DNA of 64,000 nucleotides from Ophthalmolycus amberensis (lineage: Eukaryota > Chordata > Actinopteri > Perciformes > Zoarcidae): NCBI GenBank assembly GCA_024529925.1, contig JAFEUB010001050.1:966001-1030000 (forward strand). The letters are read 5' to 3'. The notes under the pieces are model-generated. The model was not told the origin of the DNA. It made no database searches and saw nothing but the letters and a program-made list of their open reading frames with translations. The translations under genes were made by a program, and so were the position numbers. Below are positions 1 to 12,474 of this stretch, one piece after another (positions within the stretch are counted from its first letter, which is position 1; every line of letters begins with the position of its first letter).

Positions 1-1235
1 TCCGCTCTGATCCTCTCTGACTCACTCTCACTATCAATCAAACATCTCTGACTGTCAGCCGTGAGAAGCGTTTGATTGTGTACGATGACAATTTCCATCT
101 TGTTTGTCACGATCGCTTCACATCAGTAATCTACCCTCCAACCCTCCCAGAGCTACGCACTGTGGCTGGCATATTTCCCCCATCAGCCCCGGTTCTGCTG
201 CCTCTCCTTTCGGGGCTTCCTGATCCCGCAGTGCTGCTGCTGCTGGCTCTGTTCTGCTCGTGTGCTGGGGCTCAGGCTGTCAAACGTAGGTGGGTGGGGG
301 GGCGGCCGGGAGACAAAACGCCACTCTTTCTTAACACTGGATGTTGGTCTTGTTTTGTTTTTGTAGCCGGTAGGCTTCATGTCTTGTTGGACACAACAGG
401 AATCAACACAAATGTCGCTTTTTGGGGACATTTGGGACATAATGTGAAGGATGACACTGAGATTGCTTTGCTTTTATGACATATTGGGTTTGTCTCTGTG
501 CTTAAAATAACCACAATGGCAGCTCGCTTAGGCCTCTGTTTCATCCGTCTGGGAAGTCGGGCACATGCTCCGCCAGGCGGGGTTGAACTAATGGGACGGG
601 CAGTAATGCACCTCTGATAATTGCTCCGCTGAAGTTTTGACGTCACTCTACGTCCTCACCAAACCCATCTTGGAGAATACTAGGGCGTTGCGCGCCGGAG
701 CGCATACTCGTCCGTGATTGATCGCTCTGCTTATAATTTCCTAATTTCCAATTCACTGGGGGACGTAACTGGAAGTAGCCATTTTTCCTGAGCACCGACC
801 AGCTTCCTTTTATTTCCGCACAGGGCTAAATGGGGGAGAATCTTCCAGCCCATTAAGCAGACTTTCTGTGTCATAAAAGTTTGGTGGCAGAGTCTCTCCC
901 CTCTCTCTCCCTCTCTCTCCCTCTCTCTCAGAAGCAGCAGCAGCAGCATGGAAAAGTCAGTTTGATCCGCAGGCTGCAGGTTAATAGAAATCAGTCTGCT
1001 CATCAGCAATAGTGGATTGAACTTAACCACCCACCTCCGCCCTGTCAATTCAGATTTGGAAAAAACCCACTAACACTGGCCGTGGTCTCATTCCCGTCTG
1101 TCAGGTAATCGGTATTTCCCTATAATCCTTTTAAGGGGTAAAATTACAATGACCCGTCTCCGGTTCCTGAGTCAGGACGGGGAGCGTCATGCGTAAACCC
1201 CTAAAAACACAGAAAATAATGTGCTGTGTTGCTGA
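1..1235. other. intergenic sequence, no gene seen
   Basis: I see no convincing gene here. Short open frames on both strands show no recognisable domain and no splice-site pattern. A pyrimidine-rich (CT)-type microsatellite occupies about 893-930 and is followed by a short GCA run. The stretch ends where the LINE target-site duplication begins. Confidence 0.6.
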
Positions 1236-1272
1236 TCTACAGATATTAGCCAATCACATTAAACAAATGGCA
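1236..1272. repeat. 37-bp target-site duplication, left copy
   Basis: This 37-bp sequence is repeated exactly at 3128-3164. The two copies flank the LINE insertion at 1273-3127, so it reads as the duplicated target of target-primed reverse transcription. Confidence 0.93.
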
Positions 1273-3127
1273 AGGCAAGGCAAGGCAAGTTTATTTGTAT
1301 AGCACATTTCAACAACAAGGTAATTCAAAGTGCTTCACATAAAACCATTAAAAGCATCAAAACATAAGGCAAAAGAAAAGGAGATTTAAAAACAATTAAA
1401 GAAACAGTGTAAGAAATAAAATTCAGTAGTAAAATGCAGAAATGCAGGAAATTGATTAATATATTAATTGAATGTGGTTCAATTAAAGGCAGCAGCAAAC
1501 AGAAAGGTCTTCAATCTTGATTTAAATGAGCTGAGGGTCTCAGCAGACCTGCAGCTTTCTGGGACTTTGTTCCAGATATGTGGAGCAGAAAAACTGAACG
1601 CTGCTTCTCCATGTTTAGTTCTGACTCTGGGAACAGAAAGTAGACCGGTCCCAGATGACCTGAGGGGTCGGGATGGTTCATAAGGTAGCAGCAGATCAGA
1701 GATGTATTTTGGCCCAAAACCATTCAGTGCTTTGTAAACCAACAGCAGGATTTTAAAGTCAATTCTTTGTTGGACAGGAAGCCAGTGCAAAGACCTCAGA
1801 ACTGGAGTGATGTGATCCACCCTCCTGGTCTTAGTGAGGACTCGAGCTGCAGCGTTCTGAATCAGCTGCAGCTTTCTGATGGACTTTTTACAGAGACCTG
1901 TAAACACACCGTTACAGTAGTCCAGTCTGCTGAAGATAAATGCGTGGACAAGTTTTTCCAAATCCTGTTGAGACATAAGTCCTCTAATCCTTGATATATT
2001 CTTCAGGTGATAGTAGTCTGATTTTGTAATTGTCTTGATATGGCTGTTCAGGTTGAGGTCTGAATCCATAACTACACCTAGATTTCTGGCTTGGTTTGTG
2101 GGTTTTAACATCAGTGACTGAAGCTGAGCGGTGATTTTCAATTGTTCGTCCTTGGTACCAAAAACAATTACTTCTGTTTTATCTTTGTTTAATTGAAGAA
2201 AATTCTGGCACATCCAGTTGTTGATTTGTTCAATGCAGTTACCCAGCCCTTGTATGGGATTATAGTCCCCTGGTGACATAGTTATGTAGATTTGTGTGTC
2301 GTCTGCATAATTATGATAACACACTTTGTTGTTTTCCATAATCTGAGCTAGTGGAAGCATGTAGATGTTGAACAGAAGAGGCCCCAGTATTGAACCTTGG
2401 GGAACACCACATGTCATTTTAGTCAGCTCTGATGTGTAATCAGCTACAGACACAAAGTATTCTCGGCCCTTCAAGTAGGATTCAAACCAGTTAAGTGCTG
2501 TGCCAGAGAGTCCCACCCAGATTTTTAGTCTTTCTAGGAGTATGGCATGGTCGACCGTGTCGAATGCAGCACTGAGATCTAGTAACACTAAGACTGAACT
2601 TCTGCTGTTGTCTATGTTTAAGTGGATGTCGTTGAAAACCTTAACAAGAGCAGTTTCAGTGCTGTGGTGCTGTCGAAAGCCTGACTGGAAAACATCAAAG
2701 CAGTTATTTACGGTCAAGAAGTTGGTCAGCTGTTGGAAAACCGCTTTTTCAATTATTTTACTTAAAAATGGGAGGTTTGATATTGGCCGATAATTTTTTA
2801 TCGTTGCGGAGTCTAAACTAACCTTCTTTAGGAGTGGTTTAATAACTGCAGTTTTTAGGGCTTGTGGGAAGACACCTGAGAGAAGGGATGTGTTTACAAT
2901 TTGTAAAAGATCAGTGGTCATGCAGTTTGAAATATTTTTGAAAAAGTGTGTTGGTAGAATATCCAAGCAGCAGGAGGATGACTTCAGATGTTGTATAATG
3001 TCTTCTAGGCTTCTACGGTCGATTGAATGAAATTGTGTCATGATATTTGAATGGATGTTATTCAGAGATCGGGACAACACATATCCTGTGGTTGATGTGG
3101 AGGCACTGACTGCTTGTCTAATTTTTG
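1273..3127 (-). mobile_element. 5'-truncated non-LTR retrotransposon (L2/CR1/Rex-like LINE)
   Basis: The 1855-bp insertion is delimited on both sides by an exact 37-bp direct repeat (1236-1272 and 3128-3164). It is inserted on the minus strand. The 3' end, at 1273, finishes in about four GGCAA units (TTGCC on the element strand), like the short tandem tails of L2-type LINEs. A 3' UTR of about 200 bp (1273-1478) contains the TTTATTTGTATAGCACATTT motif seen in many fish LINE ends. The 5' end is truncated inside the ORF, upstream of the reverse transcriptase and without the endonuclease domain. Exact flanking repeats and an undamaged reading frame suggest recent insertion. The clade name is inferred from motif style only. 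Confidence 0.92.
1479..3127 (-). CDS. LINE reverse transcriptase, 5'-truncated but open
   Basis: The frame is open from the 5' junction at 3127 to a stop at 1479, about 549 codons, with the first ATG at 3080. Reverse transcriptase blocks appear in order: a KNYRPISNL block, FQSGFRQHHSTETAL, the catalytic DLSAAFDTVDHAIL block, GVPQGSILGPLLFN, and the catalytic YADDTQIY box. They are followed by the C-terminal region typical of L2/CR1-like LINEs (RLDYCN, SLHWLPVQQRIDFKIL, FKSRLKTFLF). The enzyme would copy element RNA into DNA at a nicked target. No endonuclease domain is present because of the truncation, so the copy is not autonomous. It is not a host gene. Confidence 0.92.
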
Positions 3128-3164
3128 TCTACAGATATTAGCCAATCACATTAAACAAATGGCA
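3128..3164. repeat. 37-bp target-site duplication, right copy
   Basis: Exact repeat of 1236-1272. Together they mark the LINE boundaries and allow the empty site to be reconstructed. Confidence 0.93.
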
Positions 3165-3663
3165 GCAGTTTGCTGTGATTTAAAGAACAGACACATGAAG
3201 ATACATGGCGCAGCACCATTACGGTTCTGCTGGATGCTACATGCAGCATTTTTTATCAAATTCTCTGGTAAAGTCACAGATGTTCACGTTGTTAAGTCTG
3301 TTTTCCTAAAGTCCTGCAATGACACTCGCAGTACATGTAGGCTACTGCTGGATACAACTTTGTCCCTGTATATGCCCTGATTTTTGCGGCGGAACGGCAG
3401 GAACTTTATTAATCGACGGGTATTGACGGTCGGGTGTTTTTGGCTTGTTGGCCTTTTCATGCGACGTGCCTCTTTGCTTCCTCATGGCAACGGTTGGTAT
3501 GGGAATTGGGTTTCGCGAAAATGATTGGAAAAAAAGTACTAACTCTTCCATATGCATCGTGATGCAACAAGTCTCACACACATTTAAATTAACTCACAAC
3601 AATGCTGATACAATTTTTTAGAATCATATCGTATTTAAGGAATAATAATGTGTGAAAAAAAAT

Positions 3664-3678
3664 GGGGGGGGGGGGGGG
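3664..3678 (+). repeat. poly-G run (15)
   Basis: Fifteen consecutive G residues. It is one of many long G or C homopolymers in the window. Confidence 0.9.
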
Positions 3679-3711
3679 ATCTGATTTGTTTTCTCTGGTG
3701 TGGAGTGAGCA

Positions 3712-3995
3712 GGCAGTTAGCTTAGCTTAGCATAAAGAATGGAAGCAGGGGGGGAACAGCTAACCCGACTGCCTACCAGCAACTCCAAATTTTGACAAAT
3801 TAACACTCATTAAGGTTTCAGCAAAACATGTAATGTGTTAATTACTGAGCTTTGGAACAAAGCCAGGCAAGCCGTTACCCCAGTCTTTTAGCCTTTATGC
3901 TAAGCTAACCTATTTCTCTCCTGGCTCAGGCTTCACTCTTAACATGCAGACAACACAACAAAATGAATAAGCCTATGTCAAACTACTCCTTCACG
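3712..3995 (+). repeat. dispersed fish repeat with GTTAGCTTAGCTTAGC start
   Basis: The segment starts with GTTAGCTTAGCTTAGCATAAAG, continues through an AGCAGGGGGG-type stretch, and later contains TTTATGCTAAGCTAAC (about 3895-3910). I recognise this as a very common perciform interspersed repeat, possibly MITE- or SINE-like. A partial second copy lies at about 44695-44850 and shares TTTATGCTAAGCTAAC. The TE class is uncertain. Confidence 0.65.
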
Positions 3996-6465
3996 CTGTC
4001 TTCAATGGGACGTAATTAAGGCGGTTTTCACGGTGTGCGCGGCCTTTCATGCTCAAGACAGAACTCCCGCTCATGAGTGGTTTCTCTTGGATGACTGCTC
4101 ATATTTGATATACCACATTCTTTGTAACCGATGTGAACAAGCAATATTTTGTCAAAAGGTACAGAGAGCCAATTGCAAAAGGTGTCACATTCCTTTCCGT
4201 GCCCACGCTTCCCCTGCTTCTTTGAGGACTTTTCAATCACGCTTTGTGCTCTGAACTTGCCACTGAATTTAGGAGCCTTTTTCCCCCCAGAACCAGTCAA
4301 GTCTTTCTTTGGGATTCGACACGAAATCCGACGTCGCTCATTTGCATGTCCCAGAATCTGACTTTGTGCCACATATTCCTGTGGTTCTGGAGCTTGCTCC
4401 GCCGCGTGCATCTTTTTGTTGTTCGCAGTGACACACACATCAGACCCGTGTCAGGCGCGAGGGGGAAACTGGGAGGCGGTCTTGTCTGTGGTGTCAGTTT
4501 ATCTGAGACCTCCCTGCTCTCTGACCAGCCAATCAATTGCTGAGAAAAAACATCAAGCTTATCAGCTGCGATTATCAGTCTCTAACTTGGTTTAATGTGT
4601 TGGCTGACGGGAGTGATGGAGCGATGCTGGAGTCTGAATAAAGAGGGGATGCAATGGCAGCACATTTACTGACCTCAACACCATTAACCGATTAATTGAA
4701 ATAAACGGAGAGATGATTTTAGGATGGGGAAGGGAGCAGAAGGACTACTGTATGTTTGCATGTTGTAATCAGGTGTTGATTGCAGACCTAGCTGCTGATT
4801 GAAGTCTCTCAATCAGCAACTCCATAAGCAGTCAGGTGAGGGAACTTATAAATCATTATTTAATCATTAATTAATATGAGGAAGAGATGCGACTCCACTG
4901 TATCCCATTTTAGATACTGGGTGAAAAACAAAAAAACAATAGTGACTGTATACAAAAGCAGGTTAAAAATATCTACAGAGGGTTTGGAAGCCAAAACTGG
5001 AGCGGAAGAATACTAACATTTTTGGTCTTTCTTTCTCTTTTTCCTGTTGTTGACACTGAAGCAAACTTGGCCGAAATGTCAAAAAGGAGGGGAAACTTGT
5101 TTGCTTTACAGAGTAAATTCACCTTGAAGGGAAACGGGAGCCTGTAGCGGCCCCCCACAGAATGCATTGTTGTGTTTGAATCTGAGCCGATCTCCTTGGC
5201 CCTTCTCTTTTCTTATTCATCGCCTTTTCTCCTGTGTCTAAGTTTCAAACCAGCCTCATTGAACAAAAGACTGGTTTCATGGATGTGAGGTAAGCAAATG
5301 GAATTGTCCTCTCGTCCAATGAAAATAATCCAAAATGAAAAATGTAAATGTATAACTGCATCTCATTAGTGTTTAGGGAAAACTCACCACCTTTCATGTG
5401 TCCAATCAGTGTCGATGGTCAATGTAGTCGATTGAAACAATATATTCCTCAGTGCGTGCTGTATTGACCCAGAGAGCTGAGTTTGCGGCAGCAAAATCTG
5501 CTGTGCTTCCTGCTCTCAGCGCTGTCATTTGTCGTGACAGCGACGTAGTTGGAAGCAAAGAAGAACTACAGACTATTTCAGCTTGGACTAGTCTCCGCCC
5601 CTTGGTAGCCAGGGCGCGTTTGCTCTAGATACCACTCAAAAACAGAACTTCCTTAAGCTGTTGGAAGTTTCATTGGGTAAATTAAGTGAAAAAAAAGAAA
5701 GAAATGACCTGAACTTGCAAAGTAGCTATGTTTCCAACGGTGAAAAAGTCATTTATATCTACGTAGGGAGCGGGTCGTCTTGCATTGAGTTATCTGAAAG
5801 GTAGGGATGCGTTCAGAAACCCAGTAATAAACAGGCCCTGGTGCTAAATAATAAAAAATCGTAGTGTTGATAAGCCCCGACGTTACTGTTGCTGTTGAAT
5901 GTTTTGATGTAATTTATTATCACGCGGCAGCACGCATCTGTTCTGATCTCTCTGTTGGGCTGAGTTCCTCCAACTACACACAAACACGAAGCGCGAGCAG
6001 ATTGGCCTCTCTGGTGCAGTGAACCAAGATAAGTGAAGGATACTCGAGTTGACTGCAACTTGTTGCAATACAATATTTGCGAGTAAAAAGCTCATACTTT
6101 ATCAATACATCTGTGAACATGTAAAAGAAAGTGAAACCTAACTCAGTCGGCCACCGCCGCAAAGCACAACATGAACGATCGACCAAAAGCTGTTTTTTGT
6201 AAACTTCTCTACTGGCTGAGACAAAGCAGTCAGGAGGACAGAGGACAGGAGGAATGACTGATACTGACGGGTGTCTGTGTTCTTCATTCTTTATAAAGTT
6301 CACTCAGAAAAAAATGTTGTTTATTTTATTGCCATTTTACATTTGTTTCCAGTGAGATATGAATGACTTCATATAGTGACTTTGTCACAGTTCTTCGACA
6401 CGCTTTGGGGCTGAGCGGAAGGGTATTTAGTTGGTTGGCAATCTGCCACAAACCACTGGATGCTA
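3996..6465. other. intergenic sequence, no gene supported
   Basis: I see no recognisable gene. A 134-codon minus-strand frame near 4028-4438 is lysine-rich but matches nothing I know, and an ORF of that length is expected by chance in 64 kb. A GC box (CTCCGCCCC) lies near 5594. Confidence 0.5.
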
Positions 6466-6690
6466 CGACAACTTACACACTGTCCCTTGAAGACATTCAA
6501 CCCCAAATTGCTCCCAAAGCTGTGCATACGGTGTGTGAATGTGTGTGAATATTAGATAGTCCTAATAGGCAGGTGGCCCCTTGCATGGTAACCCCTGCCA
6601 GCCAGCAGTGTATGAACGGGTGTGAGCGGGTGAATGACATGTAGTGACATGTAGTGTGTTTGAGTGGTCCACAGTTTTGACTGTATACAC
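6466..6690 (+). repeat. dispersed SINE/LINE-tail-like repeat remnant
   Basis: The stretch from about CCCCAAATTGCTCCC through GTGTGTGAATGTGTGTGAAT and GGTGGCCCCTTGCATGG to TTTGAGTGGTC follows the order of a very common fish interspersed repeat that I recognise from memory. It carries small indels, including a duplicated ACATGTAGTG, and so is an old copy. Confidence 0.6.
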
Positions 6691-9600
6691 TGCATCCAAC
6701 ATGAGATTTTGCATTAGTAATGTAATAACCATATTGATGGGAGATTCTGCACTGTACTGTAAATGTGCAGCAGGCACACAGCAGGAATTTCACATCATCA
6801 CACTTAACAGTGTTAGTTCCAACTGTGCTATGAGTCAAAACGTTTGCTGTGGAAAAGGTCTATATCTAATACATATACATGCTGCTAAGTGTGCTACCAC
6901 GTCTAAAAGTGTAGCTGCTGGGAACAGAAGTGCTTTATGGACAAACCTAATAAAAACATGGGGATGATTATGACGCAAATAAGAAATATACACAAACAGT
7001 GACACGTGATAAAATCATCACTATTATAGCTGAGCACGTGACATCAAGTCCAGCTGGAAACCTCTGCTGCTCACTGTACAACACAGCCTTTACACACAGC
7101 TGGGTGGAATAATAATGTTAATGTTGCAGTATTAGAATTATTGTCATGAGTTGTTTCCTGTCATATTTTGAGAAAAAATAAATAAACAAAGTGAATTATA
7201 AGCCACATTTTAAAGCAGTAAAAAGCGAATGCAGCAACGTCCGTATGACTTTTTCCTCTTTTCTTCACTTTCATGCAGCATCAGCACAAAGTAAGCAAAA
7301 ATGAAATTAGCTTATAGTTTCTATATTATATATATATATATATACACACACACACATTTTATACAATCAGCCACACAAACACAAAAGGCTCACTGCAGTA
7401 TTGATAAATGTTCTCAGCGTTTTCTGGGTCAGTGTTTAACCCCAAAAGCAGATGGCTGTATCTGCTGGTTTGAATATTTCGAGAGTTGGATTGCATTTTT
7501 TGGAATTATATAAACTTTGGAACTTGAACCTAGTTTTTTTTACAAATGCCAGCTGTAGAAAAAACCCCAACAACAACACTTTCCACATCTGGAACATACG
7601 TCGTTAAATGTGTTTGTGTGTGTGTGAGTGTGAGAGAGGGACAGAGTGACACGTTGTAGGGAAGCAGACAGGAACACCAGGTGCTGACAAGCAGAGAACT
7701 GTGATTGTTCCAGAAGCTTCTCCAAACAAGAAGTCGCGGCAGATGCTGGCGGATGACAGAGCGGTCGTGACAGACTTCAGCACGCGTCAAGACCCAGCTG
7801 CAGCGCACTGCGCCCGACGTCGTGTCTGCAAGCTGTGCTGAATCTGCACCGACCGACAGTGACGCCCTCCTGGAATTAAAGACCCCCCCCCCCCCCTAAA
7901 TATTTTAAAATGTAGAAAAATGATGTCTGATATGTTTTTTTCCCCAAAATGACAAGGTACCTTGTTAAAATGATTAAAATTAAATCAAGAAATTCATGAG
8001 TAAAAAAAAGGTACATTTCAGACGTTAAAATGCTGGACACAAGATGTCCCCTACTTCTCCATTGTCAGTGTTTTTGGACCAGAGGTGTTATGTTTCCACA
8101 TCACACTTGTGTAAGTTGCATTCAGGAACTTGGTTGGCATCCAACATTGGGATATTTGGATTATTTATTTCTCCCCCCATTCTCATTCTTCGAATTAAGT
8201 TTCTACTCAGGTTTTACACAGAATACACAGATTATTAAACATGTAAAAGCCTCACGCCTGTCAAAAACATTTAGCATCTTTTAAGAAAAAAAAACACGCT
8301 TATTAGAGAGAATCAGTGCCATCAATGAGGTTATGCTACTCTCTGGTGGTCACCTGACAGCAATGCAGGAGTCTGGGTATAAAATGAACTCAAAGCCTTT
8401 ATGCCTTTTCACATACTTTCCTCCTTGTATTCCCCAAATTCTCATGTTTTGCTTGCCAAATAATTCTCTTTTTAAATGAACCTGAGCTCTACACCCATGG
8501 AATGAAAATACTGCTGATATTGTACAAATAAAAGAAATAATCTGCACATGCCGTGCGTCTTTCCTTGAAGGAAACGAGGCTGCATCCGGCAGCCTGGCCC
8601 ATTATCTTGTCCTAATGGCTTGCTCAATGGTGCAGTGCGTTATGCGGGTTCACTGGTCAACCAAGACACACGCCATTAGCCCGAGCAAACGTTGCCTCGC
8701 AGTGCCACACAAAGCACACCTTATTTGTATCACATTAGCTCTTTCATGTGGCATTGCATATGATATCAACAGCTGCAATTTATCAAACTATTTCAGAGCT
8801 GATTTGCTCCACTGCCAGCAACCACCACAGCACCAGCAGAAACCACCACCACCACCCGTCTCCGGCTCCTTTCCTCCGCTCCTCCATGAGAAGCTGCAGC
8901 GGCAAATAAATTAAACATGTGTCATTGAGCATGCTAAATGGCTTGCAACACATAATCATCTAAATAATTATGAGGCTGCCATTAAAGTGAGCTAGATGGA
9001 TGACACATGAGGCGTTATGGAGAAACTGGAGGTAATGGTGCAGGATTTGATATGGAAGAAAGAGGAGATGGCGGAGGGAAAAATACAAAAAAATAAAGGA
9101 AATGCAGTTTTTCCTTCAGTCAGTCTTCTCCTCATACCGTTACAACCCCCCCCCCCCAGACTCAAAGTGCTGAGGGACAATGGGGTGATTAGCCCAATCA
9201 GAAGACGCAGTGAAGGATTGTGGGTAGGCTACGGCATGGCTCACAGTCGTCTTTTTGTCCTCCCACATTTCATTAATCAGCAACCTGAGGCCCCACGGAA
9301 TCAGCTCAGCAGATTGGCAGCTCACTCATTTGTTCCCACGTAGCAATCAGGGAGGAAAATAAATCAGTTCGCAACCTTTATGCCATTACCTGACATTGTA
9401 AACCATCTCTTTGTATTCGCTTTCTTACTTTTCTCATCTTTTTTTCCTTTTGTTCTCCACTGTGAGTTGCTGTTGAAAATACATGTCCCTGACACCAAAT
9501 GTGACCTCTGTTAGCCCTCAGGGAAGGTGTTGTTTTGTCTATTGGTAGCAATACTCTCAATTTAATCTGCCAGTTAAAGATAGAAATAATAAAACATAAT

Positions 9601-11465
9601 TAATGCTTGTGTTTTGATTTATCAGAGTGGTTAAATACACATGTGCAGCATTTATCTTCAGCTGTATAACAGAGTCTGCCACCGAGCATCTCCACGTACA
9701 CTGTTTTAATGAGCCTCATGTATCAGCCGAAATGATGCAGCACGTCAGCAGACACGCACGGCAGGCACAATGATATTCTGTTCGTGGAGGATATTGTTCA
9801 CGGCTCCCTACTTTTTCCACACCATTACCTCGCAGAGTCCGTCCACTGTGTACTTTACACGATCCCACTTTAATGTGCAAGACAGAAATAAACTGTAATC
9901 TAAACTGGAGAATATGAGACACACAAACGGGGGTTGTGCAAATGAGTGCAAAGGGTTACAGAAATGCTTACAGTGCTTTGTGTAGGGTGCAATAATTGTA
10001 TTTTATTGGCAGTATAATTGTTTCGGGTAACGCTTTAAAATTGCAGATTGCGGTTTGGTTATTTACTACATATCATTAAAAGTGCAAACATTAAGGTAAA
10101 TTGGGAGAAGTGGTGAGGTATAGAAGCACCAAATGTGTTCATGTGATTCATTGAATTAGTTCAGTGTGTAGCAATTTTACAAATAAATACACCCAGACAT
10201 CCAGCTTTTTCAGGCATTCATGTAGAATTTGTGGGACAGGTCTATTTCCCAAAACGTATCCTGACAGACAGCTCTGCACCAACCTGATATCACTTTAAGA
10301 ATGAATGTAAATTGTCTGTAAACATTACATTGTAGTTAGTTCAGGATAGGAATACACAAAAACCAAGCCGGCCACATGTTGGTGGCAGACTTTTTCTTCC
10401 GTGGTCGCAGTGAGACTACAGGCAAAAAGCGGATGGGAATCGGAAAATGCATGTTTGAACATTGTATTGTATTTGCGGGTCATGAAACACGTCACAACAT
10501 ACGCCACCAGTATTGAGACGTATTCTGTCCAAAGAGAAGAGGTGAGGGAACACCACTGTGTTGAAATGTGTTGCTGAGGAACAAAACATAAGACTAAGCC
10601 TGGCACGAAAATGTCTGTTTTTAAAATGATAATTAAATATGGCGGAACAGTTATGGAATTTTGAGCCATCTGACGCCCAAAGCTGACGTCGGAGAAGAAC
10701 CCTGAGCAGCTTTTTTGTCCTGCCACCTTATGAGATCATAGACAATGGAGCCGAAAAAAAACATGCACTCACAATGAGAAACAAACTTTATTGTGCACGA
10801 GCAATATTCTTCAATAAACCACAACAGTTTATCATTGATATCATTAACGCGCTTCCGTTTTTCAATTGATGAGCGGTTAGACTTTGCAATTAATTTGCAT
10901 TAACTATGCAGTTCAGCCATGAGGCAGCAGTTCATCTCCTGGGATGAAGACGGATTGAGCTCCCTCCCTTTAGGACACAACATCTGCTAAAATGTATCCC
11001 AACAGAAAGGGCCAATCGGAGTGACAACCTCCAGCCAATAAGCAAACAATCAATGTGAGCCTATATTGCACAAACCTGCTCAAATTGGGACCTGATTTCC
11101 CCTAGGACACTGCTAGCAACTGAGCAATGCAATAAGGGATGAGCTGTTTGGTGTAAAATTGCAAGCAGGAAATGTAATTTGACAGAGATGAGGTCCACCG
11201 TTAAGGGACAGAAGACCGCTGGGATTTGAGATAATGCCATGAGTGACTTCTGCTGGGAGGGAAAGGTTACTGTACAATCAGCCTTGTGGGGTTCACTAAT
11301 GCCTCATAATGTATTAGGATTGAATGTTGTATTGGTATTTCTGCTGTTGGCATATAGTATTGGGTATCACCTATCAGCTGATAAGCATTGTTCAGCTTTC
11401 ATACAGAATGATGGGGGGTCTTCTCTTCCCTATGCTCCATTGTTGGTAATGTTGGTCAGTTCACT
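6691..11465. other. intergenic sequence, no gene supported
   Basis: I see no host gene. A (TA)n-(CA)n microsatellite lies at 7323-7356 and a poly-C run near 7880-7897. The remainder is unremarkable AT-rich sequence with short chance frames. Confidence 0.5.
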
Positions 11466-11966
11466 TTGGTCCAGACTGAAGTATAGTCAACAACAATATC
11501 CTCCACACGAGACTGTACAACACCATTTCGCCGCACTACTTCTGGTCAATCAGCCTTCTCTGTAAAAGCAACACACCAGTGGAACAGCCTGCCTGAAGTT
11601 GTGAGGAGCTGCAGCACTATTAGCACTTTTAAAGCCAACTTGAAAAGTCTTTAAAAAACTGCACAACACTGCACACACTGACCTCAATTCTTGTGGTCTT
11701 TTATGACTTGGTTTTATTGACAAACACTCATCTTTGATGTGCTATTTGTGTGTAGCGTTGTATTGGGTGTCTTGTATGTTTTTTGTGGTATATCTCTGTA
11801 TTGTGTCTTTTCCTTTTACTGTGTTGTTGTCTTGTCCTTGTTTGACCTGCCAAGGGACTGCAGATGCAAATTAGCTTAAGCTACAATCTGGTACAGTGCA
11901 TCGAATGGAGACATTTATGTTTAAACTGTACATGGTCCCTTTTAAATAAATAAAATAAATAAATGA
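11466..11966 (+). mobile_element. 3' end of a non-LTR retrotransposon (LINE remnant)
   Basis: In one frame around 11528-11654 the translation reads SGQSAFSVKATHQWNSLPEV followed by a STFKANLKSL end and a stop. This is the characteristic C-terminal end of fish CR1/L2/Rex-type LINE polyproteins. A T-rich 3' UTR follows and finishes in (AAATA)n at about 11944-11966, as expected of a LINE tail. The 5' part is missing, so this is a dead fragment. It belongs to a different family from the copy at 1273-3127. Confidence 0.75.
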
Positions 11967-11969
11967 ATA

Positions 11970-12470
11970 ATAAACTGTTGGATCAATTGCTATGAAAATG
12001 AAATTTTGTACAGACATTCCTTGGTCCCCAGAGGATAAACTCCACTGACTTTGAGGATCCCCTGACTTTTCCTCGTGCCTCAATGAGGTTGACACATTTG
12101 TGGTTAAGCCTGAAATATCTCGATAACTATTGAATGGATTGCCATGAAAATTGAATTTCGTACATATATTCATGGTCCTCAGAGGGTAAAGTCTACTGAC
12201 CTCGGTGATCCCTACCTTTTTCCTAGAGCCACAGTGAGGTTGACATATTTGTAGTCAGGCCTGAAATATCTCAACAACTATTGGATGGATTGCCATGAAA
12301 ATGAAATACAGAACAGACATAATGGTCCCAAGAGGAAACATTTTTCTCGTGCCACAATGAGGTCTCGACAACGATCGATGGACTGCCATGAAATTCATGA
12401 TGCCCTTAGAATGAATTGTTATAACTATGTTGATCCCCGACTCTTCCCCTTGCGTCATCATCATCAAGTC
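11970..12470 (+). repeat. ~151-bp tandem satellite-like monomers (about 3 copies)
   Basis: The core GATTGCCATGAAAAT recurs with starts near 11989, 12141 and 12292 (spacing 152 and 151). A shortened fourth core lies near 12384. Between cores the order GTACAGACAT, GGTCC.CAGAGG, TACTGAC and CAATGAGGTTGACA is kept. The family is widespread in fish genomes. Related monomers in the opposite orientation occur at 58375-58850. Confidence 0.8.
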
Positions 12471-12474
12471 AAAC

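Noticed and set aside
72..479. 135-codon plus-strand frame with a leucine-rich, signal-like stretch
   Set aside because: The hydrophobic stretch is internal, there is no domain or splice support, and the composition suggests chance.
4028..4438. 136-codon minus-strand frame, lysine-rich, ATG near 4411
   Set aside because: No recognised domain, no splice or promoter support, and frames of this length are expected by chance in 64 kb.
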